From Clavibacter michiganensis subsp. insidiosus (GTDB taxonomy: Bacteria > Actinomycetota > Actinomycetes > Actinomycetales > Microbacteriaceae): a stretch of DNA of 64,000 nt. The stretch covers positions 558,001-622,000 of the forward strand of contig NZ_MZMO01000001.1 in assembly GCF_002240565.1 (NCBI RefSeq). Reading direction: 5' to 3'. A model generated the notes under the pieces. The model saw nothing but the letters and a program-made list of their open reading frames with translations. It had not been told where the DNA came from and ran no database searches. Positions 35,024 to 44,207 of this stretch are shown here, piece by piece. A program made the translations under genes and the position numbers. Each line of letters begins with the position of its first letter. Position 1 is the first letter of the stretch.

Positions 35024-35689
35024 ATGTCGAGGGAGTGGGACCTGTTCTGGTCGTCCTTCGGGCCGCTCGCGCTCGAGACGATCCGCGGCACCATCCCGCT
35101 CGCCCTCGTCACGTTCGCGCTGGGCCTCGCCATCGCCCTGGGCCTCGCGCTCATGCGCCTCTACGGCAACCGGCTGGTGTCGGGCATCGCGCGCTTCTAC
35201 ATCTCCGTCGTGCGCGGCACCCCGCTCCTGGTGCAGCTGTTCGTGATCTTCTACGGCCTGCCGTCCATCGGCGTCGTGCTGCCGCCCTGGCCGAGCGCCG
35301 TCATCGCCCTCTCGCTGAACGTCGGCGGGTACGCGGCGGAGATCATCCGCGCCTCGATCCTCTCCGTGCCGCGCGGGCAGTGGGAGGCCGGCCACACCAT
35401 CGGCATGTCGCGCGCCCTGACGCTGCGCCGCATCATCGTGCCGCAGGCCGCGCGCGTGTCCGTGCCGCCGCTGTCCAACACGTTCATCAGCCTCGTGAAG
35501 GACACCTCCCTCGCCTCGGTGATCCTCGTGACCGAGCTCTTCAAGCAGGCGCAGCTCATCGCGTCGTCGACCTTCGAGTACATGCTGCTGTACCTCGAGG
35601 CGGCCCTGATCTACTGGCTCGTCTGCCTCGTGCTCTCCTTCGCGCAGACCCGCCTCGAGAGGAGGCTCGACCGGTATGTCGCCCACTGA
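35024..35689 (+). CDS. Amino-acid ABC transporter permease
   Basis: A 221-residue permease with about five membrane segments. The His/Glu/Gln family signature is visible in YISVVRGTPLLVQLF and in the EAA loop EAGHTIGMSRALTLRRIIVPQA, which contacts the ATPase. It probably acts as a homodimer with the preceding binding protein. ATG at 35024 with a GAGGGGAT ribosome-binding site. It overlaps the ATPase gene by 14 bp, showing translational coupling. Confidence 0.92.
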   Translation: MSREWDLFWSSFGPLALETIRGTIPLALVTFALGLAIALGLALMRLYGNRLVSGIARFYISVVRGTPLLVQLFVIFYGLPSIGVVLPPWPSAVIALSLNVGGYAAEIIRASILSVPRGQWEAGHTIGMSRALTLRRIIVPQAARVSVPPLSNTFISLVKDTSLASVILVTELFKQAQLIASSTFEYMLLYLEAALIYWLVCLVLSFAQTRLERRLDRYVAH

Positions 35690-36515
35690 TCCCGTCGATC
35701 CCGCGCCCGCATCGCACCGGACGCCCGGCGAGCCCGTCCTCACCGTCCGTGGCCTCCGCAAGTCGTTCGGCGACAACGAGGTCCTCCGCGCGATCGACCT
35801 CGAGGTCCGCCGCGGCGGCGTGACCGCGCTCATCGGCCCGAGCGGATCCGGCAAGACCACGGTCCTCCGCTCCCTCAACGGGCTCGAGGTGCCCGAGGAG
35901 GGCGTCGTCGAGGTCGCCGCTGCCGACGCCGACTCCCGATCCCGCACGAACGGCCCGCTCCGCGTCGACTTCGCCGCGAAGCCGCGCCACCGCGAGCTGC
36001 TCGCCCTGCGCGACCGGTCGGCGATGGTCTTCCAGCAGTACAACCTCTTCCCGCACAAGACCGTGCTCGAGAACGTCATCGAGGGCCCGGTGCAGGTGCA
36101 GCGACGACCCGTCGCCGAGGCGATCCGGGAGGCCGAGGAGCTGCTCGCCCGCGTCGGCCTCGCCGACAAGCGCGACCAGCACCCGTTCCAGCTGTCCGGC
36201 GGGCAGCAGCAGCGCGTGGGCATCGTGCGCGCGCTGGCGCTCCGGCCGCAGATCCTGCTCTTCGACGAGCCGACGTCGGCCCTCGACCCGGAGCTCGTGG
36301 GCGAGGTGCTCACCGTCATCAAGGAGCTCGCCGACGAGGCGTGGACCATGGTCATCGTCACGCACGAGCTCGCGTTCGCCCGGCAGGTGGCCGACGAGGT
36401 CGTCTTCATGGACGGCGGTGTGGTCGTCGAGCGCGGGCATCCGTCGCAGGTGCTGCAGCACCCGACGGAGGAGCGCACGCGCCGGTTCCTGCAGCGGCTC
36501 CTCGAGCCCTTCTAG
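35676..36515 (+). CDS. Amino-acid ABC transporter ATPase
   Basis: A 279-residue ATPase that powers the preceding permease. Walker A GPSGSGKT is at 54-61, the signature is LSGGQQQR, Walker B is ILLFDEPTSALDPE and the switch His is in VTHELAF. Compared with GlnQ-type ATPases it has an extra 10-15 residues (ADADSRSRTNGPL) before the Q-loop VFQQYNLFPH. The first 20 residues are a Pro-rich extension. Confidence 0.93.
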   Translation: MSPTDPVDPAPASHRTPGEPVLTVRGLRKSFGDNEVLRAIDLEVRRGGVTALIGPSGSGKTTVLRSLNGLEVPEEGVVEVAAADADSRSRTNGPLRVDFAAKPRHRELLALRDRSAMVFQQYNLFPHKTVLENVIEGPVQVQRRPVAEAIREAEELLARVGLADKRDQHPFQLSGGQQQRVGIVRALALRPQILLFDEPTSALDPELVGEVLTVIKELADEAWTMVIVTHELAFARQVADEVVFMDGGVVVERGHPSQVLQHPTEERTRRFLQRLLEPF

Positions 36516-36576
36516 CCGCTCGCGACCATCTCGGCCATCCCCGGCACGCCGCCCGGGCCGCGGGGCGCCACCGAGG

Positions 36577-36582
36577 TAGGTT
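36577..36582 (+). promoter_or_regulatory. -10 element (TAGGTT) of a probable leaderless transcript
   Basis: TAGGTT ends six bases before the ATG at 36589, which puts transcription initiation on the start codon. No ribosome-binding site lies in the gap. Confidence 0.55.
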
Positions 36583-36588
36583 CGTGCC

Positions 36589-37587
36589 ATGACCGACGAC
36601 AGGCCCGCCCCGCACCGACAGCCCGACGAGGCCGACCAGCCGCTGGATCCCCGTACCCCGGACGAGCGCGCCGCCGCCGCCTTCGACGACGGCCCCGCCG
36701 ACCGCGGCGCCGATTCCGACACCTCGACCTTCGACCAGACGTCGTTCGCCGCCCCGGTCGACGAGGACCACGACGCGCGCGAGCGCGAGCGGCGCGAGTC
36801 CGAGGCCCGCGTGGCCGAGGCCCGGGCGCGCGATGACCGCGAGCACGAGGCCCGCGAGCACGAGGCCCGCGAGGCGGAGGCGCGCGAGTCCGAGGCCCGT
36901 GAGGCGGAGGTCCGTCAGCGCGACGTCGAGGACCGGGAGCGTCGCGAGCGCGAGGCCCGCGAGGCCGACGCCCGCGAGCGCGACGAGCGCGACCGCCGTG
37001 CCCGCGAGGAGGAGACCGCGCGCCAGTCGCAGTCCCAGCCTATCTACGTGCAGGCGCCCGTCCCGCCGGAGAAGCGCGGCAACCGCGGCTTCGGCGTGCT
37101 CATCGCGGTCATCGCCGCCATCCTCTTCGCCCTGCTCTACTCGCTCGGCACGGCCCTGCTCGCCTCGGTGCGGAACACGGACGCGTTCGGCGAGGTCTTC
37201 GGTCGCTACATCGCGTCGCCCGTCTTCTACGTGCCGACCATCGCGTTCCTCGTGCTGTTCGTGCTGCTCGCGCTCCTGGTCAACCGGGGCGGCTGGTGGG
37301 CGTTCGTCCTCGGCGGCCTGCCCGTCGCGATCCTCGTCTACGCCGCGTACGTCGGCACGCGTCTCCTCCAGGGCGGCGTCATGGACCTGGCCCCGTCGGA
37401 GCAGGCCCTCCTGCTCCAGCGCACCGTGACCTTCCCCGACGGGATCCTCGCGGGCTTCCTCGCCCGCGAGCTCGTCACATGGCTCGGCGCCGGCATCAGC
37501 GCGCGCGGCCGCCGGATCAAGGCCAAGAACGTCGAGGCCCGCGCCGAGTACGACCGGAAGCTGGCGGAGCAGCCGGACCACCGCTGA
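36589..37587 (+). CDS. Membrane protein with a charged repetitive N-terminal region
   Basis: A 332-residue protein I do not recognise. Residues 1-60 are acidic and Pro-rich. Residues 62-145 are a run of Arg/Glu/Ala-rich imperfect repeats of the form EAREAEARE, a predicted charged single helix or coiled coil. A PIYVQAPVPPEKRG linker leads into four hydrophobic segments (FGVLIAVIAAILFALLY, a second near FYVPTIAFLVLFVLLALL, then WAFVLGGLPVAILVYAAYV and a weaker last one). The tail KNVEARAEYDRKLAEQ is again charged. A cytoplasmic rod with a membrane anchor is likely. The next small membrane protein gene starts 19 bp on. Confidence 0.75.
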   Translation: MTDDRPAPHRQPDEADQPLDPRTPDERAAAAFDDGPADRGADSDTSTFDQTSFAAPVDEDHDARERERRESEARVAEARARDDREHEAREHEAREAEARESEAREAEVRQRDVEDRERREREAREADARERDERDRRAREEETARQSQSQPIYVQAPVPPEKRGNRGFGVLIAVIAAILFALLYSLGTALLASVRNTDAFGEVFGRYIASPVFYVPTIAFLVLFVLLALLVNRGGWWAFVLGGLPVAILVYAAYVGTRLLQGGVMDLAPSEQALLLQRTVTFPDGILAGFLARELVTWLGAGISARGRRIKAKNVEARAEYDRKLAEQPDHR

Positions 37588-37594
37588 CGCGTGT

Positions 37595-37600
37595 CAGGCT
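37595..37600 (+). promoter_or_regulatory. -10-like CAGGCT before the small membrane protein gene
   Basis: CAGGCT ends six bases before the GTG at 37607, the same spacing seen at several other starts in this window. The first base departs from the TAnnnT pattern. Confidence 0.3.
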
Positions 37601-37606
37601 GGGCGA

Positions 37607-38032
37607 GTGATCCCCCTCCTGGCCGCCGTCATGCACGTCGCGCTCGTCGTGTGCGTCTTCGGCTTCGTCGCGCTGCTGGGCGGTGACGACGTGATCCCCG
37701 AGCGCGACGCGGGCGTGCTCCTCGGACCCGTCATGGTCGTGAGCGCCACGCTGGTCTTCGCCGTCGGCCTCATCCGCACCACGCGCGAGGCCGACCGGGA
37801 GCGGCGGATCCCCGTCCTGCCGGTCCTCGGTTGGGGCGCCGCCGCCTGGCTCGCGTACGGGATCCTCGGCGCCGTCCTCTACCTGCTGGCCGGCGCGGAC
37901 GTGTTCGCGAGCCTCGCGTTCGCCCTCCGGCACCTCGTGGATCCGTTCGGGGTCGCCGTGCTCGGCATCTCGGCGCTGCTGGGGCTCGGCGCCGTCGCGC
38001 TGGCGGCTCGCGGCCCCTCGTTCACCGTTTGA
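37607..38032 (+). CDS. Small four-helix membrane protein (possibly DUF6121)
   Basis: A 141-residue protein with four hydrophobic segments (LAAVMHVALVVCVFGFVALL, VLLGPVMVVSATLVFAVGL, VLGWGAAAWLAYGILGAVLY and VAVLGISALLGLGAVALAA) and charged loops. From memory it resembles an actinobacterial membrane DUF; no function is known. GTG start at 37607. The str operon promoter overlaps its stop codon, so the two transcription units abut. Confidence 0.72.
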   Translation: MIPLLAAVMHVALVVCVFGFVALLGGDDVIPERDAGVLLGPVMVVSATLVFAVGLIRTTREADRERRIPVLPVLGWGAAAWLAYGILGAVLYLLAGADVFASLAFALRHLVDPFGVAVLGISALLGLGAVALAARGPSFTV

Positions 38033-38057
38033 CCGGCGAGTCGCGGAACTGTATCGT
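38029..38057 (+). promoter_or_regulatory. Promoter of the str operon (rpsL)
   Basis: TTGACC, 17 bases, then TATCGT. The -35 hexamer overlaps the stop codon of the preceding gene. It lies about 240 bases before rpsL, giving a leader of about 230 nt. Confidence 0.65.
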
Positions 38058-38102
38058 GGCCGAGGTGTGCGCTCAGGCGTGCGCTCGCGTCGTGCCGTGA
38101 AG

Positions 38103-38196
38103 TCGGTGCGCCGAGCCGCACAGGAGCGCACCGACCAGGGTTCGTCCATTCGGTCGGCCCCCACGGCATACCCGCCGGCGCCTCCCACTGCCGTGG
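38103..38196 (+). promoter_or_regulatory. Two hairpins in the rpsL leader
   Basis: First hairpin: perfect 9-bp arms at 38103-38111 and 38126-38134. Second: perfect 8-bp arms at 38161-38168 and 38189-38196. They may bind S7 or S12, or affect stability, but no known leader motif was recognised. Confidence 0.4.
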
Positions 38197-38296
38197 TCGG
38201 CGGACGCGCGGGTCCAGTTGAACTCGATCCCCGCTCGCGGGCGTCGAATGCTGACCATCAACCCGCTGTCACCGTGCAGCATCGAGGAGTCCCGTA

Positions 38297-38671
38297 GTGC
38301 CCACCATCCAGCAGCTGGTCCGCAAGGGCCGCACGCCCAAGGTCGTCAAGACCAAGGCGCCCGCCCTGAAGGCGAACCCCCAGCAGCGCGGCGTCTGCAC
38401 CCGCGTCTACACGACCACGCCCAAGAAGCCGAACTCGGCCCTGCGCAAGGTCGCCCGCGTCAAGCTCAGCAACGGCCAGGAGGTGACGGCCTACATTCCC
38501 GGTGAGGGCCACAACCTCCAGGAGCACTCCATGGTGCTCGTCCGCGGCGGTCGCGTGAAGGACCTCCCCGGCGTGCGCTACAAGATCGTCCGCGGCGCGC
38601 TCGACACCCAGGCCGTGAAGAACCGCAAGCAGGCTCGCAGCCGGTACGGCGCGAAGATGGAGAAGAAGTAA
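38297..38671 (+). CDS. rpsL: 30S ribosomal protein S12
   Basis: The 124-residue decoding-centre protein S12. GTG start at 38297 with GAGGAG ahead. [11 protein letters not shown] carries the wild-type Lys43, and [11 protein letters not shown] has the wild-type Lys88 region, so streptomycin sensitivity is expected. The stop shares one base with the rpsG start (TAATG). First gene of the str operon. Confidence 0.98.
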   Translation: MPTIQQLVRKGRTPKVVKTKAPALKANPQQRGVCTRVYTTTPKKPNSALRKVARVKLSNGQEVTAYIPGEGHNLQEHSMVLVRGGRVKDLPGVRYKIVRGALDTQAVKNRKQARSRYGAKMEKK

Positions 38672-39141
38672 TGCCTCGCAAGGGTCCCGCCCCCAAGCGC
38701 CCTGTCGTCGCGGATCCCGTCTACGGTGCGCCGATCGTCAGCCAGCTCGTCAACAAGATCCTGCTCGACGGCAAGAAGGGCCTCGCCGAGAAGATCGTGT
38801 ACGACGCCCTCGCCGGCGTCGCCGCGAAGAACGGCCAGGACGCCGTCGTCACGCTGAAGAAGGCGCTCGACAACGTCCGCCCGGCCCTCGAGGTCCGCTC
38901 GCGCCGCGTGGGTGGCTCCACCTACCAGGTGCCCATCGAGGTCAAGCCGCACCGCGCGAACACCCTCGCGCTCCGCTGGCTCACGACGTACGCCAAGTCG
39001 CGTCGCGAGAAGACCATGACCGAGCGTCTCACCAACGAGATCCTCGACGCATCCAACGGCCTCGGTGCCGCGGTCAAGCGCCGCGAGGACACCCACAAGA
39101 TGGCCGAGTCGAACAAGGCCTTCGCGCACTACCGCTGGTAG
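38671..39141 (+). CDS. rpsG: 30S ribosomal protein S7
   Basis: The 156-residue S7 protein, which nucleates the 30S head. [19 protein letters not shown] and [23 protein letters not shown] match the family. It overlaps rpsL by one base, so its translation is coupled. fusA follows after 47 bp. Confidence 0.98.
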   Translation: MPRKGPAPKRPVVADPVYGAPIVSQLVNKILLDGKKGLAEKIVYDALAGVAAKNGQDAVVTLKKALDNVRPALEVRSRRVGGSTYQVPIEVKPHRANTLALRWLTTYAKSRREKTMTERLTNEILDASNGLGAAVKRREDTHKMAESNKAFAHYRW

Positions 39142-39188
39142 CCGACCACCTCGTTCGACAGCACCACCAACCCCTTTCGGAGGAACCT

Positions 39189-41303
39189 GTGGCACAGGAC
39201 GTGCTCACCGACCTGAACAAGGTCCGCAACATCGGCATCATGGCTCACATCGATGCCGGCAAGACCACCACCACCGAGCGCATCCTGTACTACACGGGCA
39301 TCACTCACAAGATCGGCGAGGTCCACGACGGCGCCGCCACGATGGACTGGATGGCCCAGGAGCAGGAGCGCGGCATCACCATCACGTCCGCCGCGACGAC
39401 GTGCTTCTGGAACAAGAACCAGATCAACATCATCGACACCCCCGGGCACGTCGACTTCACCGTCGAGGTGGAGCGTTCGCTCCGCGTCCTCGACGGCGCG
39501 GTCGCCGTGTTCGACGGCAAGGAGGGCGTCGAGCCCCAGTCCGAGACGGTGTGGCGCCAGGCCGACAAGTACGACGTGCCGCGCATCTGCTTCGTCAACA
39601 AGATGGACAAGCTCGGCGCCGACTTCTACTTCACGGTCGACACCATCGTCAACCGCCTCGGCGCGAAGCCGCTGGTCATCCAGCTGCCCATCGGCTCCGA
39701 GAGCGGCTTCGAGGGCGTCATCGACCTCGTCGAGATGCGCGCGCTGACCTGGCGCGGCGACTCCAAGGGAGACGTCGAGCTCGGTGCGAAGTACGACATC
39801 GAGGAGATCCCCGCGGATCTGCAGGACAAGGCGGACGAGTACCGGGCCAAGCTGCTCGAGACCGTCGCCGAGACCGACGACGCGCTGCTCGAGAAGTACT
39901 TCGGCGGCGAGGAGCTGACGGTGGCGGAGATCAAGGCCGCCATCCGCAAGCTCACCGTCAACAGCGAGATCTACCCCGTGCTCTGCGGCTCCGCGTTCAA
40001 GAACCGCGGCGTCCAGCCGATGCTCGACGCGGTGATCGACTACCTCCCCAGCCCGCTCGACGTGCCCCCCATGGAGGGACACGACGTGCGCGACGAGGAG
40101 AAGATCATCATCCGCAAGCCCGACTCGACGGAGCCCTTCTCGGCGCTCGCGTTCAAGGTCGCGGTGCACCCGTTCTTCGGTCGCCTCACGTACGTCCGGG
40201 TCTACTCGGGCACCATCGCGAGCGGCTCGCAGGTCATCAACTCGACCAAGGGCAAGAAGGAGCGCATCGGGAAGATCTTCCAGATGCACTCCAACAAGGA
40301 GAACCCGGTCGACTCGGTCACCGCCGGTCACATCTACGCGGTCATCGGCCTCAAGGACACGACCACGGGCGACACGCTCTGCGACCCGCAGGACCAGATC
40401 GTCCTCGAGTCGATGACGTTCCCCGAGCCCGTCATCGAGGTCGCGATCGAGCCGAAGACGAAGGCCGACCAGGAGAAGCTGGGTGTCGCCATCCAGAAGC
40501 TCGCTGAGGAGGACCCGACCTTCCGCACGGAGCAGAACCAGGAGACCGGTCAGACGGTCATCAAGGGCATGGGCGAGCTCCACCTCGACATCCTGGTCGA
40601 CCGCATGAAGCGCGAGTTCAACGTCGAGGCCAACGTCGGCAAGCCGCAGGTCGCGTACCGCGAGACCATCCGCGGCACCGTCGACAAGCACGACTTCACG
40701 CACAAGAAGCAGACGGGTGGATCCGGGCAGTTCGCCAAGATCCAGATCAAGATCGAGCCCATGGAGGTGACCGCGGAGAAGACCTACGAGTTCGACAACA
40801 AGGTCACCGGCGGTCGCGTCCCCCGGGAGTACATCCCGTCGGTGGACGCGGGCATCCAGGACGCGCTCCAGGTCGGCATCCTCGCCGGCTACCCGATGGT
40901 CGGCGTGAAGGCAACGCTGCTCGACGGCGCCGCGCACGACGTCGACTCCTCGGAGATGGCGTTCAAGATCGCCGGCTCGATGGCCTTCAAGGAGGCCGCG
41001 CGCAAGGCGAAGCCCGTGCTGCTCGAGCCGCTCATGGCCGTCGAGGTCCGCACGCCCGAGGAGTACATGGGCGACGTCATCGGCGACCTGAACTCCCGTC
41101 GCGGCCAGATCCAGGCCATGGAGGACGCGAGCGGCGTGAAGGTCATCACCGCGAACGTCCCCCTGTCGGAGATGTTCGGCTACGTCGGCGACCTGAGGAG
41201 CAAGACCTCGGGCCGTGCGGTGTACTCGATGAGCTTCGGCAGCTACGCCGAGGTCCCGAAGGCTGTCGCCGACGAGATCGTCCAGAAGAACAAGGGCGAG
41301 TAG
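39189..41303 (+). CDS. fusA: Elongation factor G
   Basis: The 704-residue translocation GTPase. G-domain motifs are [24 protein letters not shown] and FVNKMDK; the domain II-V arrangement is full length. GTG start at 39189 follows CGGAGGA. One GGATCC is present at about 40719 despite its rarity in highly expressed genes here. Confidence 0.98.
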   Translation: MAQDVLTDLNKVRNIGIMAHIDAGKTTTTERILYYTGITHKIGEVHDGAATMDWMAQEQERGITITSAATTCFWNKNQINIIDTPGHVDFTVEVERSLRVLDGAVAVFDGKEGVEPQSETVWRQADKYDVPRICFVNKMDKLGADFYFTVDTIVNRLGAKPLVIQLPIGSESGFEGVIDLVEMRALTWRGDSKGDVELGAKYDIEEIPADLQDKADEYRAKLLETVAETDDALLEKYFGGEELTVAEIKAAIRKLTVNSEIYPVLCGSAFKNRGVQPMLDAVIDYLPSPLDVPPMEGHDVRDEEKIIIRKPDSTEPFSALAFKVAVHPFFGRLTYVRVYSGTIASGSQVINSTKGKKERIGKIFQMHSNKENPVDSVTAGHIYAVIGLKDTTTGDTLCDPQDQIVLESMTFPEPVIEVAIEPKTKADQEKLGVAIQKLAEEDPTFRTEQNQETGQTVIKGMGELHLDILVDRMKREFNVEANVGKPQVAYRETIRGTVDKHDFTHKKQTGGSGQFAKIQIKIEPMEVTAEKTYEFDNKVTGGRVPREYIPSVDAGIQDALQVGILAGYPMVGVKATLLDGAAHDVDSSEMAFKIAGSMAFKEAARKAKPVLLEPLMAVEVRTPEEYMGDVIGDLNSRRGQIQAMEDASGVKVITANVPLSEMFGYVGDLRSKTSGRAVYSMSFGSYAEVPKAVADEIVQKNKGE

Positions 41304-41362
41304 CCCTCCAGTTCGAGCGGCATCCGCCGTTTCAGTACCATAAGCAAGATCTCCAACACGCA

Positions 41363-41388
41363 GGGCGTCCGGGAACAACCGGACGCCC
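41363..41388 (+). terminator. Hairpin between fusA and tuf
   Basis: Perfect 10-bp stem with a 6-nt loop (41363-41372 and 41379-41388), 28 bp before the tuf start and close to its GAGGAGGA ribosome-binding site. It may be a partial terminator that sets the tuf level, or a processing site. Confidence 0.6.
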
Positions 41389-41416
41389 CGCAACCGAGTC
41401 CTGAGGAGGACCCACA

Positions 41417-42610
<1,194 letters not shown>

Positions 42611-42636
42611 CACCCAGCTCCATCAGCACCACCTCC

Positions 42637-42669
42637 GACAGGGTCGGGCCGTCATGGCCCGGCCCTGTC
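42637..42669 (+). terminator. tuf / str operon terminator
   Basis: A 14-bp stem (42637-42650 and 42656-42669) with one U-G wobble and a 5-nt loop, 27 bp after the tuf stop. Confidence 0.85.
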
Positions 42670-42747
42670 GGCCGTTGAGCGGTCGCGAGGTGTCACGGCT
42701 GGCCGAGAGCCTTCGCATCGTGCACTAACCGACGGCTGTCCTGCGCG

Positions 42748-42753
42748 TAGGTT
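42748..42753 (+). promoter_or_regulatory. -10 element (TAGGTT) of the topoisomerase IB gene
   Basis: TAGGTT ends six bases before the ATG at 42760, the same arrangement as at 36577. It implies a leaderless mRNA. Confidence 0.5.
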
Positions 42754-43127
42754 CGATGAATGGTCAGACTCCGGCGCAGCGACGCCACCGGCAAGGGCTA
42801 CACCCGCAAGAGGGCCGGGAAGGGCTGGACCTACCTCGACGCCGACGGGAACCGCGTCACGGACACGGCGCTGCGCGCCCGCATGGAGCACCTCGGGATC
42901 CCGCCGGCGTGGACCGACGTCTGGATCGCGCCGTACGACAACGGTCACGTGCAGGCGACGGGCATGGACAGCGCCGGGCGTCGCCAGTACATCTACCACC
43001 CGACCTGGCGCGAGCAGAAGGACCGGATCAAGTTCGACCGCGCGCTTCAGCTCGCCGAGTCGCTGCCGTCCGCGCGCCGCCAGGTCACCATCCACCTCCG
43101 GCAGGACGGCTTCACGCGCGAGCGCGC

Positions 43128-43133
43128 GCTAGC
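43128..43133. repeat. Left copy of 6-bp target duplication GCTAGC
   Basis: GCTAGC here and at 44202-44207 flank the element. The site fits the NCTAGN target known for IS481-family insertion. Confidence 0.93.
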
Positions 43134-43277
43134 TGTACTGAGTCATGACGTTGGTGACACTCGGGCCGCGGGCGTCAGCCCGTGGCTCGAGTGGATTCGT
43201 TCAGTGTTGTAGTGCTGGATCCACGGATCAAGGGCGTCGGTTCTGGCTTGGTTGCTGGTGAAGGGTTGCCGGTAGGC

Positions 43278-44105
43278 TCACTCGGTCGCGAGGGTGCGGT
43301 TGAAGCGTTCGACCTTGCCGTTCTGCCAGGGGCAGTGCGGGCGGATGAACTTCTGCCTCGCACCGAGCTGCGTGACCGCGTTCTGGAACGCGGCCGAGTG
43401 CCGGTAGGCGAACGCGTTGTCCGTCAGGACCCGTTCGATGCGGGTGATGCCGTGCTCGGCGAAGTACGCCGCGGCCCGGGTCAGGAACCCTGCCGCGGTC
43501 ACGCCCTTCTCGTCCGGGTGGATCTCCGCGTAGGCGAGGCGGGTGTGGTCATCGACCACGGCGTGGACGTAATCGCACCCGATCCCACGACCACGAACCT
43601 GTTCGCTGCGGCCATGCGCCCGCCAGCCGCCGCCGTCCGGGATCCGGCCGAGCTTCTTCACGTCGACGTGGATCAGGTCGCCGGGATGCTCATGCTCGTA
43701 CCGGTTTGCCGTCGACCGGGATGCCCGGATCACGGCCCCGGTGACGGGGTCCAACCATGCCAACGGCGGTGCCCCGTGCCGCCGCAGGATGCGGGAGATC
43801 GTGCGGGCTGGAACACCGGTCACCGGCGCCAACCGGGCAGGACCTGATCGCAATCGGGTCCTCGCTTCCACGACGGCTCGTTCTCGTTCCGGGCTCGTCC
43901 TCGTCGGCACCCGTCTCGGCCTCGAGGACCGGTCCGACAAGCCTTCGAAGCCCTCGGACCGGAACCGATTCACCCACCGATGCGCGCACTGACGCGACAC
44001 ACCGAGTTCGCGCGCGACATGCGAGACCGGCCGACGATCCTCGACCACCCGCCGCACGAGGAGAACCCTCCCGTGAACCGTCAGACGAGCATTAGCGTGG
44101 GACAT
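43278..44105 (-). CDS. IS481-family transposase (C-terminus cut by a stop codon)
   Basis: A DDE transposase of the IS481 family. An N-terminal helix-turn-helix (HVARELGVSRQCAHRWVNRF) is followed by the catalytic core with Asp in LIHVDVKKLG, Asp in VLTDNAFAYR and Glu in QNGKVERFNRTL. At codon 276 a TGA follows LATE; beyond it AYRQPFTSNQARTDALDPW continues in frame to a second stop at 43143-43145. The full protein would be 320 residues, and the TGA most likely replaces a TGG Trp codon. All three catalytic residues precede it, so partial activity cannot be excluded. Start ATG at 44105, five bases after AGGAGG. Confidence 0.88.
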   Translation of the reverse strand: MSHANARLTVHGRVLLVRRVVEDRRPVSHVARELGVSRQCAHRWVNRFRSEGFEGLSDRSSRPRRVPTRTSPERERAVVEARTRLRSGPARLAPVTGVPARTISRILRRHGAPPLAWLDPVTGAVIRASRSTANRYEHEHPGDLIHVDVKKLGRIPDGGGWRAHGRSEQVRGRGIGCDYVHAVVDDHTRLAYAEIHPDEKGVTAAGFLTRAAAYFAEHGITRIERVLTDNAFAYRHSAAFQNAVTQLGARQKFIRPHCPWQNGKVERFNRTLATE

Positions 44106-44106
44106 C

Positions 44107-44159
44107 GAGGCCTCCTGGCAGTGGCAGAACTAGACAGCTCCATCAAGCCAGGAGGCCTC
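44107..44159 (-). promoter_or_regulatory. Fold-back hairpin sequestering the transposase ribosome-binding site
   Basis: Perfect 13-bp inverted repeat (44107-44119 and 44147-44159) with a 27-nt loop, between the element end and the transposase ATG. The AGGAGG ribosome-binding site lies inside the arm nearest the start codon. Transcripts entering from outside would form the hairpin and block translation, as known for IS10 and IS50. Confidence 0.75.
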
Positions 44160-44201
44160 CTCACACGCCCCGAAGTGTCACCAACGTCATGGCCGGGTAC
44201 A

Positions 44202-44207
44202 GCTAGC
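44202..44207. repeat. Right copy of 6-bp target duplication GCTAGC
   Basis: Second copy of the duplication flanking the IS481-family element, followed by the resumed topoisomerase frame AAGFRMLD. Confidence 0.93.

Larger units (their letters stand above)
43134..44201 (-). mobile_element. IS481-family insertion sequence (1068 bp)
   Basis: The element is bounded by terminal inverted repeats beginning TGTAC; both ends share CATGACGTTGGTGACACT after a few mismatched bases. It carries one transposase gene on the minus strand, reading against the interrupted topoisomerase gene. The 6-bp duplication GCTAGC on each side is perfect, so insertion is recent or conserved. Family, size and host suggest the Clavibacter element IS1121, but this was not checked. 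Confidence 0.93.

Noticed and set aside
41363..41388. Considered as proof that tuf is a separate operon
   Set aside because: No convincing promoter was found in the 113-bp gap, so the hairpin is recorded only as a possible attenuator.
43134..44201. Possible composite transposon or prophage around the topoisomerase gene
   Set aside because: Only one element with a single transposase is present; the flanking genes are housekeeping and the 6-bp duplication closes the event.
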